From positions 124,001-188,000 of the forward strand of contig NZ_JBHTJN010000004.1 in assembly GCF_042675725.1 (NCBI RefSeq): DNA of 64,000 nucleotides, read 5' to 3'. This document shows, piece by piece, positions 1 to 10,358 of the stretch (within the stretch, counting starts at the first letter, position 1; every line of letters starts with the position of its first letter). The position numbers and the translations under genes are program-made. Source of the stretch: Seminibacterium arietis. Its GTDB lineage: Bacteria; Pseudomonadota; Gammaproteobacteria; Enterobacterales; Pasteurellaceae. Below the pieces are notes generated by a model, which was not told where the DNA came from, made no database searches, and worked only from the letters and a program-made list of their open reading frames with translations.

Positions 1-60
1 ATCAACTAAGTTTTTAGGGCAACCTAAACTAATAAACCCTACATTTGGGGCTAAACTCAT
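1..60 (-). CDS. rimO: RimO, ribosomal protein S12 methylthiotransferase (5' end only)
   Basis: Only the first 20 codons lie in the window; the gene runs off the left edge. They read MSLAPNVGFISLGCPKNLVD, the characteristic start of RimO, the radical-SAM enzyme that adds a methylthio group to an aspartate of ribosomal protein S12. The Cys in the GCPKN motif is the first cysteine of the N-terminal UPF0004 domain, which binds an auxiliary iron-sulfur cluster. The ATG at 58-60 has a weak GAG Shine-Dalgarno element about 8 nt upstream. The gene lies downstream of slyD on the same strand but is separated from it by a strong hairpin, so it probably has its own promoter. Identification rests on 20 residues, but the motif is distinctive. 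Confidence 0.85.
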   Translation of the reverse strand, partial: MSLAPNVGFISLGCPKNLVD

Positions 61-141
61 ACAAAAATCTCAATAATTATAGATAGGACAATTATTCTAC
101 AAAATTCTTCATCAGAAAACATGTAAAAAAATCAATAAAAG

Positions 142-176
142 ACCGCACTTTAAGCAATTTAAACTCAAAGTGCGGT
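142..176 (-). terminator. slyD terminator made of an inverted pair of uptake signals
   Basis: Two complementary uptake-signal cores (142-150 and 168-176) form a 10-bp stem with a 15-nt loop just after the slyD stop. In the slyD direction a T-rich tail follows, as expected for an intrinsic terminator. Confidence 0.8.
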
Positions 177-193
177 TATTTTATATAATCATA

Positions 194-790
194 TTAATGG
201 CTACAACCACCTTTGCCACCACAGCAACCATCATGAGCATGCTCATGATGATGGTGATGATGCCCGCCACAGCCACAACCATGACCTTCTTCATCACTAT
301 CATGGTGTCCACCACAACAACCACCTTCTTGATGAAGATGACCATGTGCAATTTCTTCTAACGTTGCCTCTCGAGTCGCAATTACTTCAACTTCAAACAA
401 CAACTCTTGCCCTGCTAGCATATGATTTCCATCAACAACAACTTCAGTCTCACCAACTTCAGTAATCACCACAGGTAAAGGTCCAATATCTGTATCAGCA
501 ATAAATCGCATACCAACAACTAACTCATCAACGCCTTCAAATACATCTTTCGGTACTCGTTGAACCATATTCTCATTGTATTCACCATAAGCTTCTTCTG
601 GTTTAACTTTTACTGAAAATTTATCTCCAACGGATTTTCCTTCCAAAGCATTTTCTAGACCAATCACTAAATTTTGATGACCTTGCAAATACTCTAAAGG
701 TTGATTTGCTGGAGCTTCATCAACTAACACGCCATCTTCTGTACGTACTTGATAAGCAATACTTACTACAACATTTTTTGCAACTTTCAT
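194..790 (-). CDS. slyD: SlyD, FKBP-type peptidyl-prolyl isomerase and nickel metallochaperone
   Basis: The 198-residue protein starts MKVAKNVVVSIAYQV and has an N-terminal FKBP-type isomerase fold (about residues 1-150) containing an inserted chaperone flap. From about residue 148 it becomes an extreme His/Cys/Gly-rich tail with a run of six histidines and several CC and CGC groups. In SlyD of other gamma-proteobacteria this tail binds Ni2+ and other metals and supplies nickel to hydrogenase or urease maturation. No nickel enzyme gene is visible here, so the metal client is unknown. It is a single gene with its own terminator (142-176). The protein acts in the cytoplasm on proline-limited folding. 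Confidence 0.95.
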   Translation of the reverse strand: MKVAKNVVVSIAYQVRTEDGVLVDEAPANQPLEYLQGHQNLVIGLENALEGKSVGDKFSVKVKPEEAYGEYNENMVQRVPKDVFEGVDELVVGMRFIADTDIGPLPVVITEVGETEVVVDGNHMLAGQELLFEVEVIATREATLEEIAHGHLHQEGGCCGGHHDSDEEGHGCGCGGHHHHHHEHAHDGCCGGKGGCSH

Positions 791-877
791 TCATTACCTC
801 ATTGCTGACTAAAATGGTGCCTATTGTAACGGAAATCTAATAGACTGTCATTCGTTAATCTTTTACTACACGCTTGA

Positions 878-889
878 TGATAATTATCA
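878..889. promoter_or_regulatory. Possible Fur-like palindrome upstream of slyD
   Basis: TGATAATTATCA is a perfect 12-bp palindrome that matches the two half-site words of a Fur box but lacks the central spacer base. It lies 88 bp upstream of slyD, in the 791-1022 gap that also holds the 3' end of hitA. The rest of that gap is AT-rich and shows nothing else clear. Function is inferred from sequence only. Confidence 0.3.
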
Positions 890-971
890 ATTAAATATTA
901 TTTAATTAATACATATGAAACTCAACTATTGTCATTCCAAAGGAAAGAGTTCTATAGCGAGATCAGATCAA

Positions 972-1002
972 ACTATACCCAGTCATGACGACTCGGTATA
1001 GT
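972..1002 (-). terminator. Hairpin after hitA
   Basis: ACTATACC (972-979) pairs perfectly with GGTATAGT (995-1002), and an inner AGTC/GACT stem extends it. It lies 20 nt past the hitA stop. The T tail is weak, so it may be a weak terminator or a 3'-end stabiliser. Confidence 0.5.
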
Positions 1003-1022
1003 AAATGAAAGGAGTTATTTCT

Positions 1023-2018
<996 letters not shown>

Positions 2019-2147
2019 TTAACTATTCCTTATATTAAAACTAAAACTTATCCGTGCTTCGCTCACTTCACTATGAACGAATCGTGGCAAGAATAGCATA
2101 TATGCAACCAAAAACAAATAGTAATTATTCTTTTTTTCAAAAAATGC

Positions 2148-2171
2148 AATATAACTATATATAGTTATATT
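2148..2171. promoter_or_regulatory. Perfect 24-bp palindrome between hitA and hitBC
   Basis: AATATAACTATA is followed directly by its exact reverse complement, centred between bases 2159 and 2160. It lies 130 bp from the hitA start and 114 bp from the hitB start, in the shared divergent promoter region. Its placement suggests an operator for a dimeric regulator acting on both transcripts. It is not a recognisable 19-bp Fur box. The regulator is unknown. Confidence 0.45.
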
Positions 2172-2284
2172 TATTAAATAAAAATATTAAATTGATGAGT
2201 ACACTCGCATAGTATAAACTTGCTACTTCATTGATACATAACTAAATAAAAACACAATAGTCGCTGAATAAAAAACAATATCTT

Positions 2285-3820
2285 ATGAAAGTAAATAATA
2301 CTCAAACTCTTCTTCCATTACCTCTTAAACTGTTAATTTTAGCAATCAGTCTATTACTGATATGTCCTTTTTTATATGTTATTTTAAGAACGTATACAGT
2401 TGGTATTGAACGCAGTATAGAATTACTATGGCGTCCAAGGATGTGGGAACTATTGAGTAATACTTTAATACTCGTGTTTTCAGTAACTATCTTAGCAATG
2501 ACTATTGGTGTATTTTGTGCATTTTGTTTAGAACGTTATCATTTTTGGGGAAAGTCCTTTTTTAGCGTGTCCATGGCATTACCACTCTGTATTCCTGCTT
2601 TTGTCAGCTGTTTTACTTGGATTAGTTTAACTTTTCGAGTAGAAGGCGTTTTCGGTGCTATTATGATAATGACATTAAATTCTTTTCCTCTTACTTATTT
2701 ACCTGTATCCGCCACATTAAAACGTTTAGATCGCTCATTAGAAGACATTAGCTTTTCCTTAGGAAAAAGCAAGATATATACATTTGTCCATGTTCTTTTG
2801 CCACAACTTAAACCCGCACTTGGGAGTAGTCTTTTACTAATCGCTCTACACATGCTTATAGAGTTTGGTGCTGTTTCCATTTTAAACTATCCAACTTTTA
2901 CAACTGCTATTTTTCAAGAATATGAAATGTCTTTTAATAATAATGTAGCGGCCCTACTTTCTGCGGTACTCATGGTAATTTGTATATTCATTGTATTTGG
3001 TGAAATAAAACTAAGAGGACAAAACAAATTGTATCGTAGTGGAAAAGGAGTAATAAGATCTTATCAGCCAATTACACTTCCTCTATATAAACAAATTCCC
3101 ATTATTCTTTTCTTTTTATTGCTTTTTATTCTAAGCATTGGAATACCATTTATAATGTTAATTTATTGGCTGATTATTGGAAATTCTAAAGGTAATATTC
3201 AAGATTATAGTGCTTTTTTTGAAGCATTCTTAAATTCAACAATCATTTCTGCTTTGGGGGCTACAATGACTGTCATTGGTGCTTTGCCATTAGTTTGGGC
3301 AGCAGTCCGTTATCGCACTTGTCTAAGTATATGGATTGACAGGCTACCTTATATTTTACACGCTGTACCAGGCATTATTATTGCACTTTCCTTAACTTAT
3401 TTCACAATTAATTATGCTTACCCGTTTTATCAAACTTTCATTGTTATAGTGATTGCGTATTTTATGTTGTATCTTCCTATGGCACAGACAACATTACGTA
3501 GTGCTTTAGAACAGATCCCTGTAGATGTTGAAAAAATAGGGCAAAGTTTAGGACGTTCTCCTTTTTATATTTTTCGCACACTAACTATACCAGCCATGTT
3601 ACCTGGTATTGCTGCTGCTTTTGCTTTAGTCTTTTTAAATCTAATGAAAGAATTGACCGCAACATTATTGCTAACTCCAAATGACATAAAAACACTCTCT
3701 ATTGCAGTATGGGAATATACAAGTGATGCACAATATGCAGCCGCCACGCCTTATGCTACAATGCTGGTCTTTTTCTCTGCAATCCCTGTTTTTTTACTAA
3801 AAAAGTATGCTTTTAAATAA
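2285..3820 (+). CDS. hitB: HitB/FbpB, iron(III) ABC transporter permease
   Basis: The 511-residue membrane protein has two tandem permease halves (about residues 1-260 and 265-511), the fused arrangement of the FbpB/SfuB family. Each half carries an EAA-type loop that docks on the ATPase: the first near LEDISFSLGKSK, the second near DVEKIGQSLGRSP. It would move Fe3+ released by HitA across the inner membrane, powered by HitC. The ATG has no strong Shine-Dalgarno sequence. The last 14 nt overlap hitC, so the two are translationally linked. It is transcribed away from hitA, unlike the H. influenzae operon. Confidence 0.93.
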   Translation: MKVNNTQTLLPLPLKLLILAISLLLICPFLYVILRTYTVGIERSIELLWRPRMWELLSNTLILVFSVTILAMTIGVFCAFCLERYHFWGKSFFSVSMALPLCIPAFVSCFTWISLTFRVEGVFGAIMIMTLNSFPLTYLPVSATLKRLDRSLEDISFSLGKSKIYTFVHVLLPQLKPALGSSLLLIALHMLIEFGAVSILNYPTFTTAIFQEYEMSFNNNVAALLSAVLMVICIFIVFGEIKLRGQNKLYRSGKGVIRSYQPITLPLYKQIPIILFFLLLFILSIGIPFIMLIYWLIIGNSKGNIQDYSAFFEAFLNSTIISALGATMTVIGALPLVWAAVRYRTCLSIWIDRLPYILHAVPGIIIALSLTYFTINYAYPFYQTFIVIVIAYFMLYLPMAQTTLRSALEQIPVDVEKIGQSLGRSPFYIFRTLTIPAMLPGIAAAFALVFLNLMKELTATLLLTPNDIKTLSIAVWEYTSDAQYAAATPYATMLVFFSAIPVFLLKKYAFK

Positions 3821-4892
3821 ATCAATATTAGAAATTAACGGACTATCAAAAAATTTCAACGAAATTGAGGTATTAAATAATATTTCTCTTTCATTGAAAG
3901 AAGGTGAGCTTTTATTTTTATTAGGCTCTTCAGGTTGTGGAAAATCAACTTTATTAAGAATTATTGCTGGATTCGAACAAATAAACAAAGGTCGTATTTT
4001 TCTCTACGATAAACTTATTGCAAATGAAAAAAAATCTATTCCAATACAACAACGTAATTTAGGATATGTTGTCCAAGAAGGTGTCCTTTTCCCTCATTTA
4101 ACTGTTTATCGTAATATTGCCTATGGATTGGGAAATGGCATGGGTAAAACTAAACAAGAAATCGATCGAGTGCAGGAAGTCATGGAACTCACTGGGATCA
4201 GCCACTTATCGCAACGTTTTCCTTATGAACTTTCGGGAGGACAACAACAACGTGTTGCTCTAGCAAGAGCATTGGCACCAAAGCCAAAGTTAATTTTGTT
4301 AGATGAGCCTTTTAGTGCATTAGATGAACATCTTCGTCATCAAATTCGTAAAGAAATGCTGAGTGCTCTACGAGAGAGTAATACTAGTGCATTATTCGTT
4401 ACACACGATAGAGAAGAGGCTCTCACTTATGCAGACCGAATTGCAATCATGCAAAAAGGAAAAATTTTGCAAATTGACACGCCTTATAATTTATATTGGC
4501 ATCCCCAAACTCGTGAAACCGCAAAGTTTATTGGAACAGTTATTGAATTTGATGCCGTAGCTGATCAGAAAGGAGAATACATTCACTGTCCATTGGGAAA
4601 AATACTAATTCATCAAAATGAGAAATATCAAAACAAACATGGTATTGTTTTATTTCGCCCTGAACAATTTAGTCTATTTACCGAAAACATGGAAAATGAT
4701 TTTACACATTTTGAGGCAACAATAGTAAAAATAATTTCTAGCGGGTTAAAAATAAGGCTACTTTTAGCTGTAAACAACACTCAATTTATGCTGGAAACTC
4801 AACTAATCCCAACGCATCAGCCTAAGTTAAAAATCGGAAAAAAAATCAACATTACTTTACAAGGATGTGGATTATTTTACTCAACTAAATGA
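3807..4892 (+). CDS. hitC: HitC/FbpC, iron(III) ABC transporter ATPase
   Basis: The 361-residue ATPase has Walker A LGSSGCGKSTLL (near residue 41), signature [15 protein letters not shown], Walker B LILLDEPFSALD and an H-loop His in FVTHDREEAL. A C-terminal beta-rich regulatory (TOBE-like) region follows from about residue 240, typical of FbpC. It powers HitB in the cytoplasm. The start ATG lies inside the end of hitB. A hairpin terminator follows 17 nt after the stop, closing a two-gene hitBC transcript. Confidence 0.93.
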   Translation: MLLNKSILEINGLSKNFNEIEVLNNISLSLKEGELLFLLGSSGCGKSTLLRIIAGFEQINKGRIFLYDKLIANEKKSIPIQQRNLGYVVQEGVLFPHLTVYRNIAYGLGNGMGKTKQEIDRVQEVMELTGISHLSQRFPYELSGGQQQRVALARALAPKPKLILLDEPFSALDEHLRHQIRKEMLSALRESNTSALFVTHDREEALTYADRIAIMQKGKILQIDTPYNLYWHPQTRETAKFIGTVIEFDAVADQKGEYIHCPLGKILIHQNEKYQNKHGIVLFRPEQFSLFTENMENDFTHFEATIVKIISSGLKIRLLLAVNNTQFMLETQLIPTHQPKLKIGKKINITLQGCGLFYSTK

Positions 4893-4909
4893 GTATATTA
4901 ATCAAATTA

Positions 4910-4935
4910 AATGCGTGAAAACTCACGCATTTTTT
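4910..4935 (+). terminator. hitBC terminator
   Basis: AATGCGTGA pairs with TCACGCATT around a 4-nt loop, followed by TTTTTGTT on the plus strand. It sits between the convergent hitC and SIMPL genes. Its A-rich other side may let it serve both. Confidence 0.85.
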
Positions 4936-4936
4936 G

Positions 4937-5647
4937 TTAATTATTCAGTGAAATACGAGCTTCAATACGAACTTTAATATTTGTTTTTGGGCTACTTAAA
5001 TATATTTCAGGAGCATCATAAGAAACGCTTCTTGATTTTACTGCCGCACTATAGACTTTGGGATTAAAATCGTTCTGCTCTACTGGTGGAAACACATTTA
5101 ATTCAATAATTTGATAGCTTTTCGCTTGTAGAGATTGTTGAATAACTAAAGCCTTATGTTGCATTTTATCTAATACTTGTTTAGTCATTTCATCTTCGAC
5201 AGTGGAAAGTGCAGTAGAAGATAAAGATGAAGTAATAGATTCTATTGCTAGAACACCGTCAAGAGCAGATATTGCTTGAGATAAGATTACATTATCTTTA
5301 CTTTGCAAAACTAACTGACCTCGAGCAATCCAGCCATTTTGCTTTCCTGAAGAATCATATCTTATTTGTGTTGAACGTGAATTTTCCTGAATATTAACCG
5401 CACTAAAGGATTTCAAAATATCCAGTGCTTGTACAATTTTTTTATTCACACTTGTTGTTGCAACCAACAAATCACTGTTCTCTGTTTGAATAAATAAACT
5501 TGCTGTTTGTAAATCATAAGGGATTTCTCTTTCCACTTCAGCATTGAATAATACTGTACTTATATTAGAAATGGTGGATTCTTGTTGATTCCCATAACTC
5601 ACTATTGGAAATAACCATAAGATAAAAAAAAGTAATCTTAGTCGCAT
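4937..5647 (-). CDS. SIMPL-domain (DUF541) periplasmic protein
   Basis: The 236-residue protein has an N-terminal signal peptide (about residues 1-19, ending VSYG) followed by a SIMPL/DUF541 domain: repeated short beta strands and a heptad-rich region near residues 150-175. E. coli YggE is the best-known relative and has been linked to lowering oxidative stress, but no biochemical activity is firmly established. It is convergent with hitC, stopping 2 nt after the terminator hairpin. The start is supported by an AAGGAGT-type Shine-Dalgarno before MRLRLLFF. Family assignment is likely; function is unknown. Confidence 0.75.
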   Translation of the reverse strand: MRLRLLFFILWLFPIVSYGNQQESTISNISTVLFNAEVEREIPYDLQTASLFIQTENSDLLVATTSVNKKIVQALDILKSFSAVNIQENSRSTQIRYDSSGKQNGWIARGQLVLQSKDNVILSQAISALDGVLAIESITSSLSSTALSTVEDEMTKQVLDKMQHKALVIQQSLQAKSYQIIELNVFPPVEQNDFNPKVYSAAVKSRSVSYDAPEIYLSSPKTNIKVRIEARISLNN

Positions 5648-5766
5648 AGCAACTCCTTAATCAATAAAATCACTCTTCATAGACATATTACTAATGTTTC
5701 GCTGTAAACAATTAACTCTGATAAAAACGTGGTATCTTTTTACCTTACTCTCTCATACAATTACAC

Positions 5767-6186
5767 TTAACCTCTATCATATTCATCCACATCATCAACT
5801 AAAAACTCACCATCCTCACCATATTCATCATCTGTTGCATTTGGATCTTCAAAATAAGTTCCCCAACCATCATAAGTCCCTTTATATTTTTTTACTAGTG
5901 GTAGCAACTCCTGTTGCTGAAGGTCAATTAACTCTGGCTTAAGATGGATTTCGCTAATGACATCAAAGCAAAAAACAATATTTCCTTCCTCATCTTCTAA
6001 TTCTTCAGCTTCAGATACCTCATAACCAAGTTTAAAAGCATCAACAGCAATTTTTTCCAATTGTTCAAAATTACTGTGTGCAATATGATGTTCGATAATA
6101 TACAGTGCATTGGGATCACTGCCGTCATTTAATAAACTACTAATAATCTCTCTCGTCTCTTGTTGAAATTGCTCAACTTGCATCAT
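5767..6186 (-). CDS. rraB: RraB, regulator of RNase E activity
   Basis: The acidic protein of about 139 residues matches RraB, which binds RNase E and modulates RNA decay in E. coli. Visible hallmarks are the central GYEVSEAEE segment, the conserved KYKGTYDGWGTYF motif, and a very acidic C-terminal tail rich in Asp and Glu. I place the start at the ATG ATG pair (6186/6183) because GAAGGAA lies just upstream. An upstream ATG at 6216 would add 10 residues absent from the family and lacks a ribosome-binding site. It is probably a single-gene unit. Confidence 0.9.
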   Translation of the reverse strand: MMQVEQFQQETREIISSLLNDGSDPNALYIIEHHIAHSNFEQLEKIAVDAFKLGYEVSEAEELEDEEGNIVFCFDVISEIHLKPELIDLQQQELLPLVKKYKGTYDGWGTYFEDPNATDDEYGEDGEFLVDDVDEYDRG

Positions 6187-6297
6187 ACAAATTCCTTCAT
6201 AAAATATTACCCGCACTTATTGTAGCATTTTTAAATAAAAAATCTGCTCATATTCAACAAAGATATTATGATGCAAAAAATTTATTTAATAAATAAC

Positions 6298-6323
6298 AAA
6301 GCCCTTGTTAAAACAAGGGCTTT
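6298..6323 (-). terminator. Terminator after the pts operon
   Basis: AAAGCCCTTGTT pairs with AACAAGGGCTTT, 24 nt after the crr stop codon. An AT-rich tract follows in the crr direction. It most likely ends the ptsH-ptsI-crr transcript. Confidence 0.8.
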
Positions 6324-6346
6324 TAGAATAAATTAGTTCATCGTGA

Positions 6347-6847
6347 TTATTTTTTCAGTACTAGCACAATAGATTCACCACCAACGACTTCACCAGATTT
6401 TTTTTCCATGCTACTAATTTCATCCATATTAGAAATCACTACAGGAGTTAAAACTGACTTTGCTTTAGATTCTAAAAGTTCTAAATCAAATTCAATCACT
6501 GTATCTCCACGCTTAACAGCCTGTCCTTCTTGTGCAACTCGAGTAAATCCTTCACCTTTTAACTCTACTGTATCTATCCCAAAATGAACAAATAATTCAA
6601 CGCCTTCTTTAGACTCCATTGAAAAGGCATGATTTGTTTCAAAAATCTTACCAATAACGCCATCAACAGGGGCAACCATTTTATTACCTGTAGGACGAAT
6701 AGCAACACCGTCGCCCACTATTTTTTCTGAAAAAACAACATCTGGTACATCTTCAATATTTACAATATCACCAGAAATAGGTGCATAAATTTCCACATTA
6801 ATGGCTTTACTGTCTTTTGAACCAAATAATTTATCAAAAAATCCCAT
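6347..6847 (-). CDS. crr: Crr, glucose-specific PTS enzyme IIA (EIIA-Glc)
   Basis: The 166-residue soluble EIIA domain begins MGFFDKLFG. The phosphorylated histidine is in LFVHFGID (residue 88 here) and its partner is in ETNHAF (residue 73). It accepts phosphate from HPr, passes it to sugar EIIB domains, and in its two states controls adenylate cyclase and permeases; in Haemophilus this links to CRP and competence. I chose the ATG at 6847 over one six bases upstream because the AGGAG Shine-Dalgarno then has normal spacing. It is third in ptsH-ptsI-crr. Confidence 0.95.
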   Translation of the reverse strand: MGFFDKLFGSKDSKAINVEIYAPISGDIVNIEDVPDVVFSEKIVGDGVAIRPTGNKMVAPVDGVIGKIFETNHAFSMESKEGVELFVHFGIDTVELKGEGFTRVAQEGQAVKRGDTVIEFDLELLESKAKSVLTPVVISNMDEISSMEKKSGEVVGGESIVLVLKK

Positions 6848-6909
6848 TCTCATTCTCCTACCAGTAACTGTTAACCCTATTCTAGCGTAAAAAGCTCGTA
6901 ATTGATACC

Positions 6910-8637
6910 CTAATTTAATGCTTTTTCAGCTAAAAAATCAACTACTAACGATTCAATTTCAGCTATCGTTGCTTGTTGTAAAGCTTTTTCCGCTAACTCT
7001 TTCGCATCCTGATAATTAACATTGCGGATTAATTTCTTAATACGAGGTACAGATATTGCACTCATGCTAAATTCATCTAATCCCATACCTAGTAATAAAA
7101 TAGCGGCTTTTTCATCACCAGCCAATTCACCGCACATACCCGTCCATTTGCCTTCAGCATGCGATGCGTCAATTACTTGTTTAATCAATGCTAATACAGA
7201 TGGACTCATTGGATTATAAAGGTGCGAAATCAATTCATTACCGCGATCAACTGCTAATGTGTATTGAGTTAGATCGTTCGTACCAATACTAAAAAAATCA
7301 ACTTCTTTCGCTAGGAATTTAGCGTTCACAGCTGCTGATGGAGTTTCTACCATAACACCAATTTGAATTTGATCGTCAAAGGCTTTATTTTCTGTTCGCA
7401 ATTCTTGTTTGAGAACGTCAATCACTGATTTTAACTCTCTAATTTCTTCTACAGAAATAATCATTGGAAACATTACTGCAAGTTTACCAAAAGCAGAAGC
7501 ACGTAATACTGCTCTCAATTGTGCGGTCAAAATTTCACGGCGATCTAATGCAATGCGAATAGCTCGCCAACCTAAAAATGGATTCATTTCTTTTGGTAAA
7601 TTTAAGTAAGGTAATTCTTTATCTCCACCAATATCCATAGTACGCAAAATTACTAACCGCCCTTTCATTGCTTCAACTACTTCTTTATAAGCAATAAATT
7701 GCTCTTCTTCGGTTGGTAATTGATCGCGATCCATAAATAAAAATTCTGTACGATATAACCCGACTCCTTCAGCTCCATTACGATCCACACCTTCTACATC
7801 GCGAATAGTCCCTATATTGGCAACTACATCAACATGATGTCCATCAAGAGTCAACGCAGGAAGATCTTTTAATTTTGCTAATTCTGCTTTTTCTTCTAGC
7901 AACTGAGCTTGCAAAAGCTTGAGTCTTTCAATATCTTCCTCTTTTGGATTAACATAAACTTGATTATTAATTGCATCAAGAATCAAATAATCTCCAGTGT
8001 TCACTACTTCAGTTACATTATTTGTGCCTACAATCGCAGGCAACTCTAATGATCGAGCCATAATAGATGTATGTGAAGTACGTCCCCCAATATCAGTTAC
8101 AAAACCTAAAACTTTTTCTAGATTTAATTGTGCAGTTTGTGATGGAGTAAGATCATAAGCTACTAAAATAACTTCTTGATTAATATCACCCAAATCAACA
8201 ATATGCATACCCAAAATATTCTTTATTAAACGATTACCAATGTCTTGGATGTCTCCTGCTCGTTCTCTTAAATATTCATCATCAATTTCGGATAGCATTG
8301 TTACTTGTTGATTAATAATAGTATTTGCAGCTACGCTCGCATTTACTTTGTTCGAACGCAAATAGTCAATAATTTCTTCTTCAAGTTCTTCATCTTCTAG
8401 GATCATTAAGTGACCTTCAAAAATGGCAGCCTTTTCTTCACCCAATGAAGAATAAGCTCGATCCTTGATAGATGTTAACTGCTCAATCGCTGCTGCTCTT
8501 CCTTCATAAAAGCGAGCAATTTCAACTTCAATTTGATCATCTGTAATTTTCTGTGTATCAAAAACAATTTTTTCTTCTTTCAGAACTAATGCTTTACCAA
8601 ATACAACGCCTGGTGATGCGGGAATACCTGAAATCAT
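6910..8637 (-). CDS. ptsI: PtsI, PTS enzyme I
   Basis: The 575-residue enzyme I takes phosphate from phosphoenolpyruvate onto His189 (in [13 protein letters not shown], the same position as in E. coli) and passes it to HPr. The N-terminal HPr-binding and swivelling domains are followed by the PEP-binding TIM barrel (about 260-575), with the conserved [19 protein letters not shown] and GMCGE motifs. All catalytic motifs look intact. It lies 115 bp after ptsH and 62 bp before crr on the same strand, the standard operon order. Confidence 0.97.
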   Translation of the reverse strand: MISGIPASPGVVFGKALVLKEEKIVFDTQKITDDQIEVEIARFYEGRAAAIEQLTSIKDRAYSSLGEEKAAIFEGHLMILEDEELEEEIIDYLRSNKVNASVAANTIINQQVTMLSEIDDEYLRERAGDIQDIGNRLIKNILGMHIVDLGDINQEVILVAYDLTPSQTAQLNLEKVLGFVTDIGGRTSHTSIMARSLELPAIVGTNNVTEVVNTGDYLILDAINNQVYVNPKEEDIERLKLLQAQLLEEKAELAKLKDLPALTLDGHHVDVVANIGTIRDVEGVDRNGAEGVGLYRTEFLFMDRDQLPTEEEQFIAYKEVVEAMKGRLVILRTMDIGGDKELPYLNLPKEMNPFLGWRAIRIALDRREILTAQLRAVLRASAFGKLAVMFPMIISVEEIRELKSVIDVLKQELRTENKAFDDQIQIGVMVETPSAAVNAKFLAKEVDFFSIGTNDLTQYTLAVDRGNELISHLYNPMSPSVLALIKQVIDASHAEGKWTGMCGELAGDEKAAILLLGMGLDEFSMSAISVPRIKKLIRNVNYQDAKELAEKALQQATIAEIESLVVDFLAEKALN

Positions 8638-8752
8638 GTGTAACCTTCAAAATGATTAAATTAAACTTTCCAATCGAAATGAAAAAAGCCATAAAGTATT
8701 ACATTTAGAATGAGATTTAATACCACTTCACGGCTAATTCCGCCTAGCTCTC

Positions 8753-9010
8753 TTACTCTAAAGTAGGAATAAGAGCAACTAAATGTTCAACAGCTTTTTC
8801 TTCGTCTTCACCATCTGCTGAAATTGTAATCACTGTCCCTTGCGTCAGACCTAGAGTTTGCAATTTAAACAAACTTTTAGCACTAGCACTTTTTCCAGCA
8901 GAAGTTACAGTAACATCAGAACTAAATGCTTTGGCTTCTTTCACAAATTGTGCTGCTGGACGAGTATGTAAACCGTTAGGTGCAATAATTTCAACATCTT
9001 TTGAGTACAT
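8753..9010 (-). CDS. ptsH: PtsH, HPr phosphocarrier protein
   Basis: The 85-residue HPr has the active-site His15 in NGLHTRPAA and the Ser46 region [16 protein letters not shown], both at the E. coli positions. It relays phosphate from enzyme I to EIIA proteins in the cytoplasm. It is the first gene of the pts operon. Gram-negative HPr is not usually regulated by Ser46 phosphorylation, and no HprK gene is visible here. A CRP-like site lies about 160 bp upstream. Confidence 0.97.
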   Translation of the reverse strand: MYSKDVEIIAPNGLHTRPAAQFVKEAKAFSSDVTVTSAGKSASAKSLFKLQTLGLTQGTVITISADGEDEEKAVEHLVALIPTLE

Positions 9011-9168
9011 AATTGTATCCTCTTCTTAATAAATGGTTTAACTATTCAATAAAATCGATAGACTAGTTATTAGTGTATAACGTCTTCTTATTTATTTTAT
9101 ATAAAAAAATAAATCTGAGGGTAGTATCAAAGGAAGTAAAACAATAATCAAGCGTAATTGCTGTAAAA

Positions 9169-9184
9169 TTTGACTCAAGTCACA
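9169..9184. promoter_or_regulatory. CRP-like site upstream of ptsH
   Basis: Read on the minus strand this is TGTGACTTGAGTCAAA, which matches the TGTGA-N6-TCACA consensus in all but two bases of the right half. It lies about 160 bp upstream of ptsH, between the rsgA terminator and the pts operon. pts operons are CRP-controlled in related bacteria. Activity is inferred. Confidence 0.45.
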
Positions 9185-9189
9185 AAAAA

Positions 9190-9215
9190 GGTCAAAAAAA
9201 GAGTGTTTTTTGACC
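9190..9215 (-). terminator. rsgA terminator
   Basis: GGTCAAAAAA and TTTTTTGACC form a 10-bp stem 25 nt past the rsgA stop. In the rsgA direction it is followed by TTTTTTGTG, a good intrinsic terminator tail. Confidence 0.8.
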
Positions 9216-9239
9216 GTGGATTAACTTTTATTTAACGCT

Positions 9240-10289
9240 TTACTCTGTAGAAAAATGCCGTTGAGATTTGTTTTCTGTTAAACCAGCAATTAAACGATGA
9301 TAATTTTCAAAACGTAGAGGGTGAATTTTACCTTGCTCTACTGCTAAACGTAATGCACATTCTGGATCTTGTGCATGTTTACAATCTCGAAATTTGCAAG
9401 CTCCTAAAAAATAATGAAACTCTCTATAACCTTTAGTAATTTGGTCGGGTTGTAAATGCCATAATCCAAATTCTCTAATTCCAGGAGAGTCTATTAAATC
9501 CCCTCCTTGTGGCAAGTGATATAACTTCGAAACCGTAGTTGTGTGTTGTCCTAGCCCTGAAATTTCACTCACATCACCTACTTGAGCATTTACTTGTGGC
9601 AAAAAATAATTAATCAAACTGGATTTGCCAACGCCTGACTGCCCAACAAAGATAGATGTACCTTGTGCTAAAAGTGAGGTCAAATTTTCCATATTTTCAC
9701 CACTTTTGGCTGAAATCAATAAAGTTTGGTAGCCAATATTCTGATAAATCGCTAATAAATTTTCCGTTTCTAACCGCTCTTTTTCGTCTAATAAATCCGC
9801 TTTATTTAAAACAATTACCGCAGGAATTTTCGCAGTTTCACAAATAACCAAATAACGATCGATAATATTTAATGATAACTTTGGCAAAACAGCAGAAACA
9901 ATGATTATACGACTAATGTTAGCCGCCATTATTTTCATCCCATCATAATAATCTGGACGTGCTATTTCATTGTCTCGAGGTAATACGGCTTCAATTACGC
10001 CATTTACTCCTTGTAAATTCTCTTTTCCTTGCCGCCAAATAACGTAATCACCAACGACAAGGCTCGTCAACGTACGACGTAAATTACAACGAAAAATTTG
10101 ACCACTCTTTGTTTCTACATCCGCATGCAAAGAATAACGGCTCACAACTCTACCCTCTTGTGAATCGCCTAACATTTCATCAAGCCATTCAAAATCCTTT
10201 TTTTCTTTTCGCTGATGACGATGATGAATTTTTGCATTGTTTGATTGAATTCGCCGTTTTTGATTTTGTGTTAATTTTCGTTTAGCCAA
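9240..10289 (-). CDS. rsgA: RsgA, small-subunit ribosome-dependent GTPase
   Basis: The 349-residue GTPase has the circularly permuted motif order of the YjeQ family: G4 NKAD (162-165), then G1 GQSGVGKSS (216-224), then G3 DSPG (267-270). An OB-fold precedes the GTPase domain, and a zinc knuckle follows with ligands C298, C303, H305 and C311. The N-terminus is strongly basic ([13 protein letters not shown]), consistent with rRNA binding. It helps late maturation of the 30S subunit. It is divergent from orn, a neighbour pair also seen in H. influenzae and E. coli. Confidence 0.96.
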   Translation of the reverse strand: MAKRKLTQNQKRRIQSNNAKIHHRHQRKEKKDFEWLDEMLGDSQEGRVVSRYSLHADVETKSGQIFRCNLRRTLTSLVVGDYVIWRQGKENLQGVNGVIEAVLPRDNEIARPDYYDGMKIMAANISRIIIVSAVLPKLSLNIIDRYLVICETAKIPAVIVLNKADLLDEKERLETENLLAIYQNIGYQTLLISAKSGENMENLTSLLAQGTSIFVGQSGVGKSSLINYFLPQVNAQVGDVSEISGLGQHTTTVSKLYHLPQGGDLIDSPGIREFGLWHLQPDQITKGYREFHYFLGACKFRDCKHAQDPECALRLAVEQGKIHPLRFENYHRLIAGLTENKSQRHFSTE

Positions 10290-10358
10290 GATAAATCCTT
10301 AAACTGCGGTGAGTTTTTTGATAAAGTAATACAAATTTACTATAGGATACCCTAAATT

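Noticed and set aside
170..361. Open frame opposite the slyD tail
   Set aside because: Product is low-complexity Met/Thr that mirrors the His/Cys-rich codons of slyD on the other strand.
2148..2171. Reading the hit palindrome as a Fur or ModE site
   Set aside because: It lacks the GATAAT/ATTATC words of Fur and its half-sites are in the wrong arrangement for ModE.
5694..5942. His-rich open frame opposite rraB
   Set aside because: It is the complement of the acidic rraB tail (GAT/GAA codons read as ATC/TTC/CAT) and has no start signal.
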